From Pelagibius sp037652055 (lineage in GTDB: Bacteria > Pseudomonadota > Alphaproteobacteria > Kiloniellales > Kiloniellaceae), in contig NZ_JBBKAH010000003.1 of NCBI RefSeq assembly GCF_037652055.1, positions 682,001 through 746,000 of the forward strand: a stretch of 64,000 bases of DNA, read 5' to 3'. Positions 8,165 through 15,522 of the stretch are shown here, piece after piece (the first letter of the stretch is position 1; each line of letters begins with the position of its first letter). The position numbers were made by a program, and so were the translations under genes. The notes below the pieces were generated by a model. It searched no databases. It had not been told where the DNA came from and saw nothing but the letters and a program-made list of their open reading frames with translations.

Positions 8165-8172
8165 GCCCGGCA

Positions 8173-9246
8173 ATGGCCTTTCAGCTCGACACCTTCAACA
8201 AGATGTTGCTGGAAACTGTCGGCGTGGGGCTGATCATCGCCAGCTACCCCGACCTGCGCGTGGTCTTTCGCAACAGCCTCGTACTGGCTTGGCTGCCCGA
8301 GTTCGACGCCGGCGAGGGCAGCCTGGATGGCGGCATCGCCGGGCTCGATGCCGCGGCCCTGCGCACGGCACTCGATGCAGGCGAGACCTACAAGGCGAAC
8401 ATGGAGGTCAAGGTACGTCGGCGCATTCATGCGCTCTCCCTGGTCGCGACGCGGGCGGTGTTGCTGGAAGGGGACTGGGTGATCATCGAACTGCACAACG
8501 TCACCAAGGTGCACGAACTGGAGTCGATGATCTCCTCCTACTCCGGCATGGTTGAGCGACAGAACCGGCTGCTGAAGAAGGAAAAAGAGCGCGCCGAAAA
8601 GCTGCTGCTAAACATCATGCCCGAGTCCGTCTACCACGAATTGAAGACCTTCGGCGTCACCACACCACAGCGATTCGACGAAGCCTCAATTCTCATGCTG
8701 GATTTCGTCGGCTTCACCCAGATGTCTGTGGAGCACGACCCGGCCACCATCGTCTCCGAGCTGAACGACATCTTCACGGCCTTCGACCGCATCGCCGAGC
8801 ACCAGGGATGCGAACGGATCAAGACCATGGGCGATGCCTACGTGGCCGTCGCCGGCTTGCCCGAGCCCAATCCGGACCATGCCCCGGCGATTGCCCGTCT
8901 CGCCCTTCTGTGCCTGCGCTATCTGAAGCGTCGCAACGAAACGCAGAAGATCACCTGGCGCTGCCGCATCGGGCTAGCACCGGGCCCGGTGATCGGCTCG
9001 GTCGTCGGTATCCAGAAGTACGTCTACGACATCTTCGGCCCCGGCATAAATCTGGCCTCTCGCCTGGAGGCCCTCGCCGGACCGATGGAAGTGCTGCTCA
9101 GCGAGGAGATGCACCCGCGCCTGCGCGCCCATTTCCAGATCGAGGAACGCGGCGAAGTCGAGCTCCGCGGTTTCGGTCGCCGTCGGATCTACCACTTGCT
9201 GGGCGCCGAAAACCTCCAGGTCGACGCCGCGGCCTTTGGCGACTGA
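8173..9246 (+). CDS. Soluble class III adenylate cyclase with N-terminal PAS-like domain
   Basis: A 357-residue protein with no membrane segment. Residues 1-110 resemble a PAS-type sensor, and 115-150 form a coiled linker (MVERQNRLLKKEKERAEKLLLNIMP) typical of cyclases. The catalytic domain runs from about 165. D177 (LMLDFVGFT) and D221 (TMGDAYVAVAG) are the metal ligands. K217 and D286 (YVYDIFGPG) match the adenine-selecting pair of adenylate, rather than guanylate, cyclases. N293 and R297 (GINLASRLE) are the transition-state residues. All key residues are present, so it should make cAMP as a homodimer. It lies 8 nt after the truncated globin gene. Confidence 0.9.
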   Translation: MAFQLDTFNKMLLETVGVGLIIASYPDLRVVFRNSLVLAWLPEFDAGEGSLDGGIAGLDAAALRTALDAGETYKANMEVKVRRRIHALSLVATRAVLLEGDWVIIELHNVTKVHELESMISSYSGMVERQNRLLKKEKERAEKLLLNIMPESVYHELKTFGVTTPQRFDEASILMLDFVGFTQMSVEHDPATIVSELNDIFTAFDRIAEHQGCERIKTMGDAYVAVAGLPEPNPDHAPAIARLALLCLRYLKRRNETQKITWRCRIGLAPGPVIGSVVGIQKYVYDIFGPGINLASRLEALAGPMEVLLSEEMHPRLRAHFQIEERGEVELRGFGRRRIYHLLGAENLQVDAAAFGD

Positions 9247-9293
9247 TCCGATTGTCACCGGCAAACGCCGGAGACATCATGCGGGAGGGTGTC

Positions 9294-10097
9294 TCAACCT
9301 CCGCCCAGCACCAGGACCGTCGGCTGCTTCGGGAGGTTGCGCAGAGACACCTCGATGGTGGCGCTGGCCGATGCCCTGATGTCGAAGTCCGCGGCCATGC
9401 CGGCCAGGAAGACGTTGAGGGTGTGACTGCCGAAGTAATGCATGGGGATGACGAGGCTCGCCCGCAGGTCCTGCAGCACCTCGATCATCGACGGCAGATC
9501 CAGCGTCATGTTGCCGTCGACGGGGGCGAAGACCACGTCCAGGCGGCCGATCAGGGCCAGTTGCTCGGCCGTCGGTTTGTGGTGCAGGTGCCCCAGGTGC
9601 CCGATGCAGAGATCGGCTACCTCGAAGATGAAGATCGAATTGCCGAAGGGCTCGACCGCTTCACCCCAGGACCGGATATCGGTCGGGACGTTGCGGATGT
9701 AAACGTCCTCGACCGTCAGCTTGTGGACCGCCGGCCCGCCTTCCGGGTTCCAGCCTTTCAGTACATGCCGGATGCCCGGATCGGGAAACGGCGTGAAGTG
9801 CGTCTCGTGGGCGTGGTTCATGGTGGCCACCGTCGGCACAGGACCGGGCCCGGCATAGCCCGCATAGTCCGTCGCGATCACCACGCCCGCCGGCGTCTTC
9901 AGACGGAAGGTCGAGTGGGTGATGTAGGTGATCTCCACGGCACCGGAGGTCTGTGCCGTCTCGAAGCGGACCGGCACGACGCCGGGCTGTCGCTCGACAT
10001 AGGCGACACACTGGCTCGCCCGCGCCGCGTTGGGCAGCAGCACCAGGGACGGCAGGAAGCCAAAGAACAGAACGATGCTGACAAGAATCCGGGCCAT
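9294..10097 (-). CDS. Secreted metallo-beta-lactamase-fold hydrolase (UlaG-like), altered metal motif
   Basis: A 267-residue exported protein. A signal peptide (ARILVSIVLFFGFLPSLVLL, ending ARA before SQC) is followed by the MBL fold: ITYITHSTFRLKTPAGVVIATDY, then MNHAHETHF in place of the HxHxDH motif, HLGHLHHKP, and IPMHYFGSHTLN near the end. This pattern resembles UlaG-like lactonases and related hydrolases. The Asp of HxHxDH is replaced by Thr (HAHETH), so metal content or activity may differ. The ATG at 10097 is preceded by GGAGG on the minus strand. It converges with the cyclase gene. The substrate is unknown. Confidence 0.75.
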   Translation of the reverse strand: MARILVSIVLFFGFLPSLVLLPNAARASQCVAYVERQPGVVPVRFETAQTSGAVEITYITHSTFRLKTPAGVVIATDYAGYAGPGPVPTVATMNHAHETHFTPFPDPGIRHVLKGWNPEGGPAVHKLTVEDVYIRNVPTDIRSWGEAVEPFGNSIFIFEVADLCIGHLGHLHHKPTAEQLALIGRLDVVFAPVDGNMTLDLPSMIEVLQDLRASLVIPMHYFGSHTLNVFLAGMAADFDIRASASATIEVSLRNLPKQPTVLVLGGG

Positions 10098-10239
10098 ACC
10101 ATTCCTCCCACGCGCGCGTGCCGGTAGAAGCCGGCAAGGCATCGTTCGTAGACAGTGGAATAGGCGGTCACGCCAAGGCAGGCATTGTGTCAGCAGCGCC
10201 CGCGACGCGCCAGGGACTTTCCGGAAGCCGCCCGGGTCC

Positions 10240-11004
10240 TTATGCGCTGCGCTTGGGCCGCAGCACGTGCACGTGGTTGGGGTCGTAGAGCTTGGAGTCT
10301 ATGAAGTCGGTCTCGCCCAGCACACGGCCGACCAGGATGAGGGCCGTCCGGGTGATCTTGGCGGCACGCACCTTTTCACGGATGTCGCTGAGGGTGCCGC
10401 GGATGATCTGCTGGTCCGGCCAGGAGGCGCGGTAGACCACCGCCACCGGGCAGTCGGCGCCGTAGTGGGGCGTCAGTTCGGCCTCGATGTGCTTCAGGTT
10501 GCGGATCGAGAGGTGGATGGCCAGCGTGGCTCCCGATTTTCCGAGGGTGGCCAGGTCCTCGCCCTCGGGCATCGCCGAGGCCTTCATGGTGGTGCGCGTC
10601 AGGATCACCGTCTGGCTCACCTCCGGCAGGGTCAGTTCGCTTTCCAGCGCAGCCGCCGCCGCCGCATAGGCCGGTACGCCCGGCACGATCTCGAAGGGAA
10701 TGCCGACCGCGCGAAGCCGGCGGATCTGCTCGGCGATGGCGCCGTAGAGCGAGGGATCACCCGAATGCACCCGCGCCACGTCATGGCCCGCTACGTGCGC
10801 CGCCTCGATCTCGGCGATGATCTCGTCGAGGGTCATGGGCGCGGTATCCATCACCTTCGCTCCCTCCGGGGCAAAGGCGACGACCTCCGCCGGCACCAGC
10901 GAACCAGCATAGAGGACCACCGGACAGGCGGCGATGCGGTCGCGCCCGCGCAGAGTGATGAGATCGGGGGCCCCCGGACCGGCACCGATGAAATAGACGG
11001 TCAT
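10240..11004 (-). CDS. cobM: Precorrin-4 C11-methyltransferase
   Basis: A 254-residue SAM-dependent tetrapyrrole methylase that methylates C11 of (cobalt-)precorrin-4. It starts MTVYFIGAGPGAPDLITLRG, the GxGxGxPDLxT signature. VHSGDPSLYGAIAEQ and EIVPGVPAYAAAAAAL are the conserved SAM-site segments of the CobM/CbiF family, and the length is normal. The ATG (11004) overlaps the cobJ stop at 11001 by 4 bp, making this the last gene of the minus-strand cob operon. Confidence 0.95.
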   Translation of the reverse strand: MTVYFIGAGPGAPDLITLRGRDRIAACPVVLYAGSLVPAEVVAFAPEGAKVMDTAPMTLDEIIAEIEAAHVAGHDVARVHSGDPSLYGAIAEQIRRLRAVGIPFEIVPGVPAYAAAAAALESELTLPEVSQTVILTRTTMKASAMPEGEDLATLGKSGATLAIHLSIRNLKHIEAELTPHYGADCPVAVVYRASWPDQQIIRGTLSDIREKVRAAKITRTALILVGRVLGETDFIDSKLYDPNHVHVLRPKRSA

Positions 11005-12833
11005 GCCGCGTTCCCCGCAATCTTTTCCGAATCCTTTACCGCCTTGCCGGCGTAACCCCTGGGCGTGTAGACCCAGGCCGTGCCATCCGACCGCGCGACC
11101 CGCCGCGTCTCGCTGGAGCCGACCAGCACCACGGTCAGCATGTCGACCATGTCCGCCGTCAGCTTGGCGAGATCGACCACGGTGAAGGTCTCCCCCTCCC
11201 GTCCCAGGTTGCGCGCCAGCACCACCGGGGTGTCGGCCGGGCGGTGACCTTTCAGAATCTCCACCGCCGCGGCGAGCTGCCGCGTGCGCCGCTTGGAGAC
11301 CGGATTGTAGAAGGCGATGACGAAATCGCCTTCGGCAGCGGCTTTGAGGCGCCGCTCAATGGCCTCCCAGGGGGTCAGCAGGTCCGAGAGCGATATGGTG
11401 CAGAAGTCATGGCCGATGGGCGCACCCGCGCGCGCCGCCGCCGCCTGCAGCGCCGAGACGCCGGGCATCACGGTCACCCCGACACGAGACCAATCTTCGC
11501 GCCCGCCGCGCTCCAGCAGCTCGAACACCAGGGTCGCCATGGCGTAGATGCCGGGGTCGCCGGAGCATACCAGCGCCACGTCGCGCCCCTCGGCGGCGAG
11601 GTCGAGGGCCACGCGCACGCGCTTTTCCTCCTCGCCCAGTTCGTAGCCGTGGCGCGCCTTGCCGGCAGCAAGCGGCCCCAGCAGGTCGAGATAGAGACCG
11701 TAGCCGACGAGATCCGTCGCGCGCAGCACCGCGGCCTCCGCCTCCGGTGTGCGCCAGACAGGATCGCCCGGGCCGGTGCCGATGACGCTCAAGGTGCCGC
11801 GCCCGCGCCCGACCCTCTTCGCATCAACAATGGTGGGTGCGAGGGCGACGGCACAGGTGGCGCGCTGCGATTTGGTTTTGGCGACGATCAGCTCCCCCTG
11901 CGGTCCGGCGGCGGCCAGCGCGGCGCCCTCGGCGACGCCGTGGCAGCCGACCTCGCGGAACACCAGGTCGGAGGGATTGGCAAGGCGCGGCGTTTCCGCT
12001 TCCAGCGTCGCGGCATCGAAGAAGCGCGCCGGCACGCCCAAGCTCTCCGCCAGCGCCAGCACCGCCGCTTCGTCCGCTTTCACGTCGATGGAGAAGACCC
12101 CGGCGACCGCCAGCGGCGAGAGCCCGGCTTGTGTCAGCACCGAGCGCACCAGGGTCTGCAATTCTGCCGGATCGGCGTTGCGTTCGCAGCCGACGCCGAG
12201 GCAGAGCCGCGCCGGGTGGTAGACGAGGCAATCGGCGGCGGGTGTTCCGACCCGTTCGGTCGCTTCGAGCCTCAGCGCCGCATCGTCGGCGAAGGGCAGA
12301 CCGCTTTCCGCCAGCCAGGGCGCCTCACCTTGGAGGCTCACCGCTTCGCCGCCCAGCAGGGTGGCGGTGAAGGCCTTGTAGTCTTCCGCATTGCCGAGGC
12401 GCCACCCGGCGGGCGGAGCGTCAAGCGCCACCGCAAAGCGGCGGTCGCCGGCGGTGGTCACCGCCGCGTCGATTCCGAGGATCCCGGCCAAGGTCGTTGC
12501 AAGGGCGTTGGCGCCGCGATGGCCGCCCAGCAGCGGCACCACTGCGGCGCCGTCCTCGGCGATAGCGATGACCGGTGGTTCGCCCTGCTTGTCGGCGATG
12601 ACCGGCGCCAGCGCACGAATGAGCGTGCCCGCCGCGGCGAAGCCGACGACAGGCCGGCCTTGCAGGAAAACTGCCTGCACGGTCGCCGTGAAGTCGTCGA
12701 AGAGAACGTCGGCGGCATCGACACGCCCGCGCTTGCCGTGTATCAGGGACTGTGGACAGGCGTCCTTGAGACGCTCCGCGAGCGCGGCGCCACCCGGCGT
12801 CAGCACGATGAAGGCCGGGGCGAGCTTCAGCAT
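11001..12833 (-). CDS. cobJ: CbiG/CobE - CobJ fusion: cobalt-precorrin-5A hydrolase and precorrin-3B C17-methyltransferase
   Basis: A 610-residue two-part enzyme. Residues 1-~320 form a CbiG protein: GHRGANALA is the CbiG core motif, and CLGVGCERNADPAEL begins its C-terminal CobE-like domain, ending near VALAP. Residues ~345-590 form CobJ/CbiH: LSVIGTGPGDPVWRTPEA, VCSGDPGIYAMATLVFE, VMPGVSALQAAAARAGAP, VIAFYNPVSKRR. CobJ/CbiH methylates C17 and drives ring contraction; CbiG opens the delta-lactone and releases acetaldehyde in the cobalt-early route. Fusing them joins consecutive or near-consecutive steps. The gene overlaps cobI (12827-12833) and cobM (11001-11004). Confidence 0.93.
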   Translation of the reverse strand: MLKLAPAFIVLTPGGAALAERLKDACPQSLIHGKRGRVDAADVLFDDFTATVQAVFLQGRPVVGFAAAGTLIRALAPVIADKQGEPPVIAIAEDGAAVVPLLGGHRGANALATTLAGILGIDAAVTTAGDRRFAVALDAPPAGWRLGNAEDYKAFTATLLGGEAVSLQGEAPWLAESGLPFADDAALRLEATERVGTPAADCLVYHPARLCLGVGCERNADPAELQTLVRSVLTQAGLSPLAVAGVFSIDVKADEAAVLALAESLGVPARFFDAATLEAETPRLANPSDLVFREVGCHGVAEGAALAAAGPQGELIVAKTKSQRATCAVALAPTIVDAKRVGRGRGTLSVIGTGPGDPVWRTPEAEAAVLRATDLVGYGLYLDLLGPLAAGKARHGYELGEEEKRVRVALDLAAEGRDVALVCSGDPGIYAMATLVFELLERGGREDWSRVGVTVMPGVSALQAAAARAGAPIGHDFCTISLSDLLTPWEAIERRLKAAAEGDFVIAFYNPVSKRRTRQLAAAVEILKGHRPADTPVVLARNLGREGETFTVVDLAKLTADMVDMLTVVLVGSSETRRVARSDGTAWVYTPRGYAGKAVKDSEKIAGNAA

Positions 12834-13534
12834 GTCCAGGCCTCCCCGCGGCGGTGGACCAGGATCATCGAGAAGTAGGGCGCGCTGTCTTCCGCCACTT
12901 CAGCCAGCGGCAGGATGCGTTGCTCGCTCAGCGTCGCCCGTTCCACGTAGCGGGCATGGTCCAAGAGGCCGAGAATGCGCAGCACCTTGCGCACCTTTGC
13001 CAGGTGGCGGCCGACCTTGATGATCGCCGCCGCGTCGGTGTCACGCAGGATATGTGACAGCGCATTGGCCGGCAGCGGGGCCGGGACCACGGTCAGCACG
13101 TCATTGCGCGCGGCAAGTGGCGCGCCCAGCACCGCCGCGCAGGCGGTCAGCGACGAAACGCCGGGCACCACCTCGACCTTGTGCTGTTCGGCGACGCGGC
13201 CGAAGAGGTACATGAAGGAGCCATAGAAGAAGGGATCGCCTTCGCAGAGCGCCGCCACGTCGCGGCCGGCGGCCAGATGGTCGCCGATCTCCGCCGCCGC
13301 GCGGTCGTAGACCTCCTGCGCCGGAAAGCGTGCCGCCACCATGGGCATGCGGATCGCGATCTCGGTCTGCCCGCCGGGCAGGTGCGGAGCCACGATAGCG
13401 CGCGCCAGGCTGTCACCGTCGTCCGGCGCCGGATAAGCGACGACCGGCGCCGCCTGCAAGAGGCGTAGTGCCTTTAAGGTGATGAGGTCGGGATCGCCCG
13501 GCCCGATGCCGAGGCCGTAGAGGGTTCCGGTCAT
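12827..13534 (-). CDS. cobI: Precorrin-2 C20-methyltransferase
   Basis: A 235-residue tetrapyrrole methylase beginning MTGTLYGLGIGPGDPDLITL. LCEGDPFFYGSFMYLF and VVPGVSSLTACAAVLGAPL are the SAM-pocket signatures of the CobI/CbiL branch. It methylates C20 of (cobalt-)precorrin-2, the first committed step to corrin. The open frame runs further upstream to 13978, but that part is the antisense-like shadow of cobL. The ATG at 13534 overlaps the cobL stop (13531) in the normal ATGA manner. Its own stop (12827-12829) lies inside the first codons of cobJ. Confidence 0.94.
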   Translation of the reverse strand: MTGTLYGLGIGPGDPDLITLKALRLLQAAPVVAYPAPDDGDSLARAIVAPHLPGGQTEIAIRMPMVAARFPAQEVYDRAAAEIGDHLAAGRDVAALCEGDPFFYGSFMYLFGRVAEQHKVEVVPGVSSLTACAAVLGAPLAARNDVLTVVPAPLPANALSHILRDTDAAAIIKVGRHLAKVRKVLRILGLLDHARYVERATLSEQRILPLAEVAEDSAPYFSMILVHRRGEAWTC

Positions 13535-14748
13535 GATTTCATGCTCTGATACTGGGTCACCGGCATCATCGGCCGCCAGCCCTGGAAGGGGCCGACCGGC
13601 TCGGCGCGGGAGATCGCGAAACGGGTGAGTGCGCCGCCGTGCTGCTTCTGCCAGGCGAGCAGCGCCGCCTCGCCTTCCAGGGTGACGGCGTTGGCAACCA
13701 TGCGGCCGCCCGGCTTCAGCGCGGTCCAGCACACCTCGATGAGGCCGGGTTTGGAAGCACCGCCGCCGATGAAGACCGCGTCCGGCGCCTCCAGTCCGTA
13801 GAGTGCGTCCGGCGCCTCGCCGCCGACGATCTGCAGCTGCGGCGTGCCGAGGTTCTCGGCGTTGTCGGCGATCATGGCGCGGCGCTCGGCCTTGCGTTCG
13901 ATGGCAACCGCGCGGGCGCGCGGCGCGGCGCGCATCCATTCGACGGCGATCGAACCGCAGCCGGCACCGACGTCCCACAGCAGTTGCCCGGCGACAGGCA
14001 TCAGGGCGGCCAGCGTCGCCGCGCGCACTTCCCGCTTGGTCATCTGGCCGTCATGGCGGAAGGCGTCATCCGGCAGGCCGGGCGTGCGCGGCAGCAGCAC
14101 GGCTTCGGCACCGGCAAGGCATTCGATGGCGATGGTGTTGAGATCGGCGACGTCATTGGCCGACCATTCCGCTGCGATTCCTTCTAGGCAGCGTTCCTTC
14201 TCGCCGTCCAGATGCTCGAGCAGGGTCATGCGGCTGGCGCCGAAACCGCGAGCGGTGAGCAACGCGGCAACCGCCGCCGGCGTCGTGGCATCCTCGCTGA
14301 GGACGATCAGTTTGGCGTTCGGTTGGATATGAGGATGCAGCAGCGAGAGGGGGCGACCGTGCAGCGTCAGACAGTCGACTTCTGCCAGGGGCCATCCGAT
14401 CCGGGCGGCCGTAAGGGTGAATGACGACCGCCCGGGCAGGATGGTTATCTCGCTGCGCCGGATTCGCTTCAGCAACGAGACACCAACGCCGTACCACAGT
14501 GGATCGCCGGATGCTAGTACGCAGACGCGGGTTCCGCGACGCGATTCAATTTCGTCGAGCAGTGTTGCAAGAGGTGATGGCCAGGCAAGACGTTCGCGAT
14601 GGTCCTGCGGCAGCATCGCCAGGTGACGTTCGCCGCCGACGAAAACTTCCGCGTCGTCAACCAGCGCGCGCGCCGCCGGCGTCAGGCCGGCAAGACCGTC
14701 TTCGCCGATGCCGACGATGGAAAGCCAGGGTGCCGAACGATCCAACAT
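13531..14748 (-). CDS. cobL: Precorrin-6Y C5,15-methyltransferase (decarboxylating), CbiE-CbiT fusion
   Basis: A 405-residue bifunctional enzyme that methylates C5 and C15 and decarboxylates the C12 acetate. The N-terminal CbiE-type half shows WLSIVGIGEDGLAGLTPAAR and LASGDPLWYGVG. The C-terminal CbiT half begins at GQMTKREVRAATLAAL and contains the SAM motif LLWDVGAGCGSIAVEWMR. I chose ATG 14748 (MLDRSAPWLSIVGIGEDG); a TTG three codons upstream (14757) would overlap the cobH stop at 14754 and is an alternative. Length and domain order match aerobic-type CobL proteins. Confidence 0.94.
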   Translation of the reverse strand: MLDRSAPWLSIVGIGEDGLAGLTPAARALVDDAEVFVGGERHLAMLPQDHRERLAWPSPLATLLDEIESRRGTRVCVLASGDPLWYGVGVSLLKRIRRSEITILPGRSSFTLTAARIGWPLAEVDCLTLHGRPLSLLHPHIQPNAKLIVLSEDATTPAAVAALLTARGFGASRMTLLEHLDGEKERCLEGIAAEWSANDVADLNTIAIECLAGAEAVLLPRTPGLPDDAFRHDGQMTKREVRAATLAALMPVAGQLLWDVGAGCGSIAVEWMRAAPRARAVAIERKAERRAMIADNAENLGTPQLQIVGGEAPDALYGLEAPDAVFIGGGASKPGLIEVCWTALKPGGRMVANAVTLEGEAALLAWQKQHGGALTRFAISRAEPVGPFQGWRPMMPVTQYQSMKS

Positions 14749-14753
14749 GACGC

Positions 14754-15392
14754 TCAAAGCCCCGCGCGGGCCAGCGCATTTACCGCCGCCGCCGCCATTG
14801 CGCTGCCCCCGCGCCGCCCGCGCAGCGTCAGGTAGGGCACGCCGAGATCGGCGTGAATAAGCGCTTCTTTCGACTCGGCCGCGCCGACGAAACCGACGGG
14901 AAAGGCGAGGATCGCCGCCGGACGCGGCGCACCTGCCGCGAGAATTTCCATCAGGTGGTAAAGCGCCGTCGGTGCATTGCCGATGGCCACCAGCGCGCCC
15001 TTCAGGTCGTCGCGCCAGAGATCGACGGCCGCCGCCGAGCGCGTGGTGCCAAGCTGTCTGGCGAGGTCAGGCGTGCGCGCATCATTGAGGGTGGACACGA
15101 CGCGGTTGCCGGCAGGCAGGCGCGCGCGGGTGACACCGTCGGCCACCATTTCACAGTCGGCCAGCACAACAGCGCCGGCCTGCAAAGCGGCGCGCCCGGC
15201 GCCGGCGAGGTCGCCGCCGTATGCGAGGTCCGGCGCGATCTCCGGCATGCCGCAGGCGTGCACCACGCGCAGGGCGATCTCGGCGACATCGGCAGGCAGC
15301 GCCGAGAGATCGGTCTCCGCCCGCACGATCTCGAACGACCGCCGGATGATCTCCTGCGGGTCGCGGATGTAATCGTGGAGTGTGGTGGTCAT
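14754..15392 (-). CDS. cobH: Precorrin-8X methylmutase
   Basis: A 212-residue protein catalysing the 1,5-methyl migration from C11 to C12 that yields hydrogenobyrinic or cobyrinic acid. The family signature IRDPQEIIRRSFEIVRAE lies at the start, and the catalytic His is expected in IALRVVHACGMPE. GNAPTALYHLMEIL and FPVGFVGAAESKEAL are the other conserved blocks. The ATG at 15392 was chosen; an in-frame extension to 15452 has no support. The stop is 6 bp from the cobL ATG. Upstream lies a short gap containing a REP-like palindrome. Confidence 0.94.
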   Translation of the reverse strand: MTTTLHDYIRDPQEIIRRSFEIVRAETDLSALPADVAEIALRVVHACGMPEIAPDLAYGGDLAGAGRAALQAGAVVLADCEMVADGVTRARLPAGNRVVSTLNDARTPDLARQLGTTRSAAAVDLWRDDLKGALVAIGNAPTALYHLMEILAAGAPRPAAILAFPVGFVGAAESKEALIHADLGVPYLTLRGRRGGSAMAAAAVNALARAGL

Positions 15393-15480
15393 AGGAGCAC
15401 GGCTCCACAACACAGAAAACCTGTCGCCTTCGCGCTTGACCCGCGGGTCCATTGCGCCACGTCACCCCGTATCGCCATGG

Positions 15481-15503
15481 ATGCCCGGGTCAAGCCCGGG
15501 CAT
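15481..15503. repeat. REP-like palindrome in the cbiX-cobH gap
   Basis: ATGCCCGGG (15481-15489), TCAAG, CCCGGGCAT (15495-15503) forms a perfect 9-bp stem with a 5-nt loop. A related but imperfect sequence (CTTGACCCGCGGGTCC) lies at about 15435-15450. From memory, intergenic copies of this type are common in alphaproteobacterial genomes. Only one good copy is in this window, so its dispersed nature is not shown here. Confidence 0.6.
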
Positions 15504-15522
15504 GACAATGCGGCAACCGTGG

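Noticed and set aside
9258..9271. CCGGC-AAAC-GCCGG hairpin after the cyclase gene as a terminator
   Set aside because: Only a 5-bp stem and no T-run; too common by chance in G+C-rich DNA to list as a feature.
13535..13978. N-terminal extension of cobI
   Set aside because: The added frame is Arg-rich out-of-frame cobL sequence; the ATG at 13534 starts the true CobI signature.
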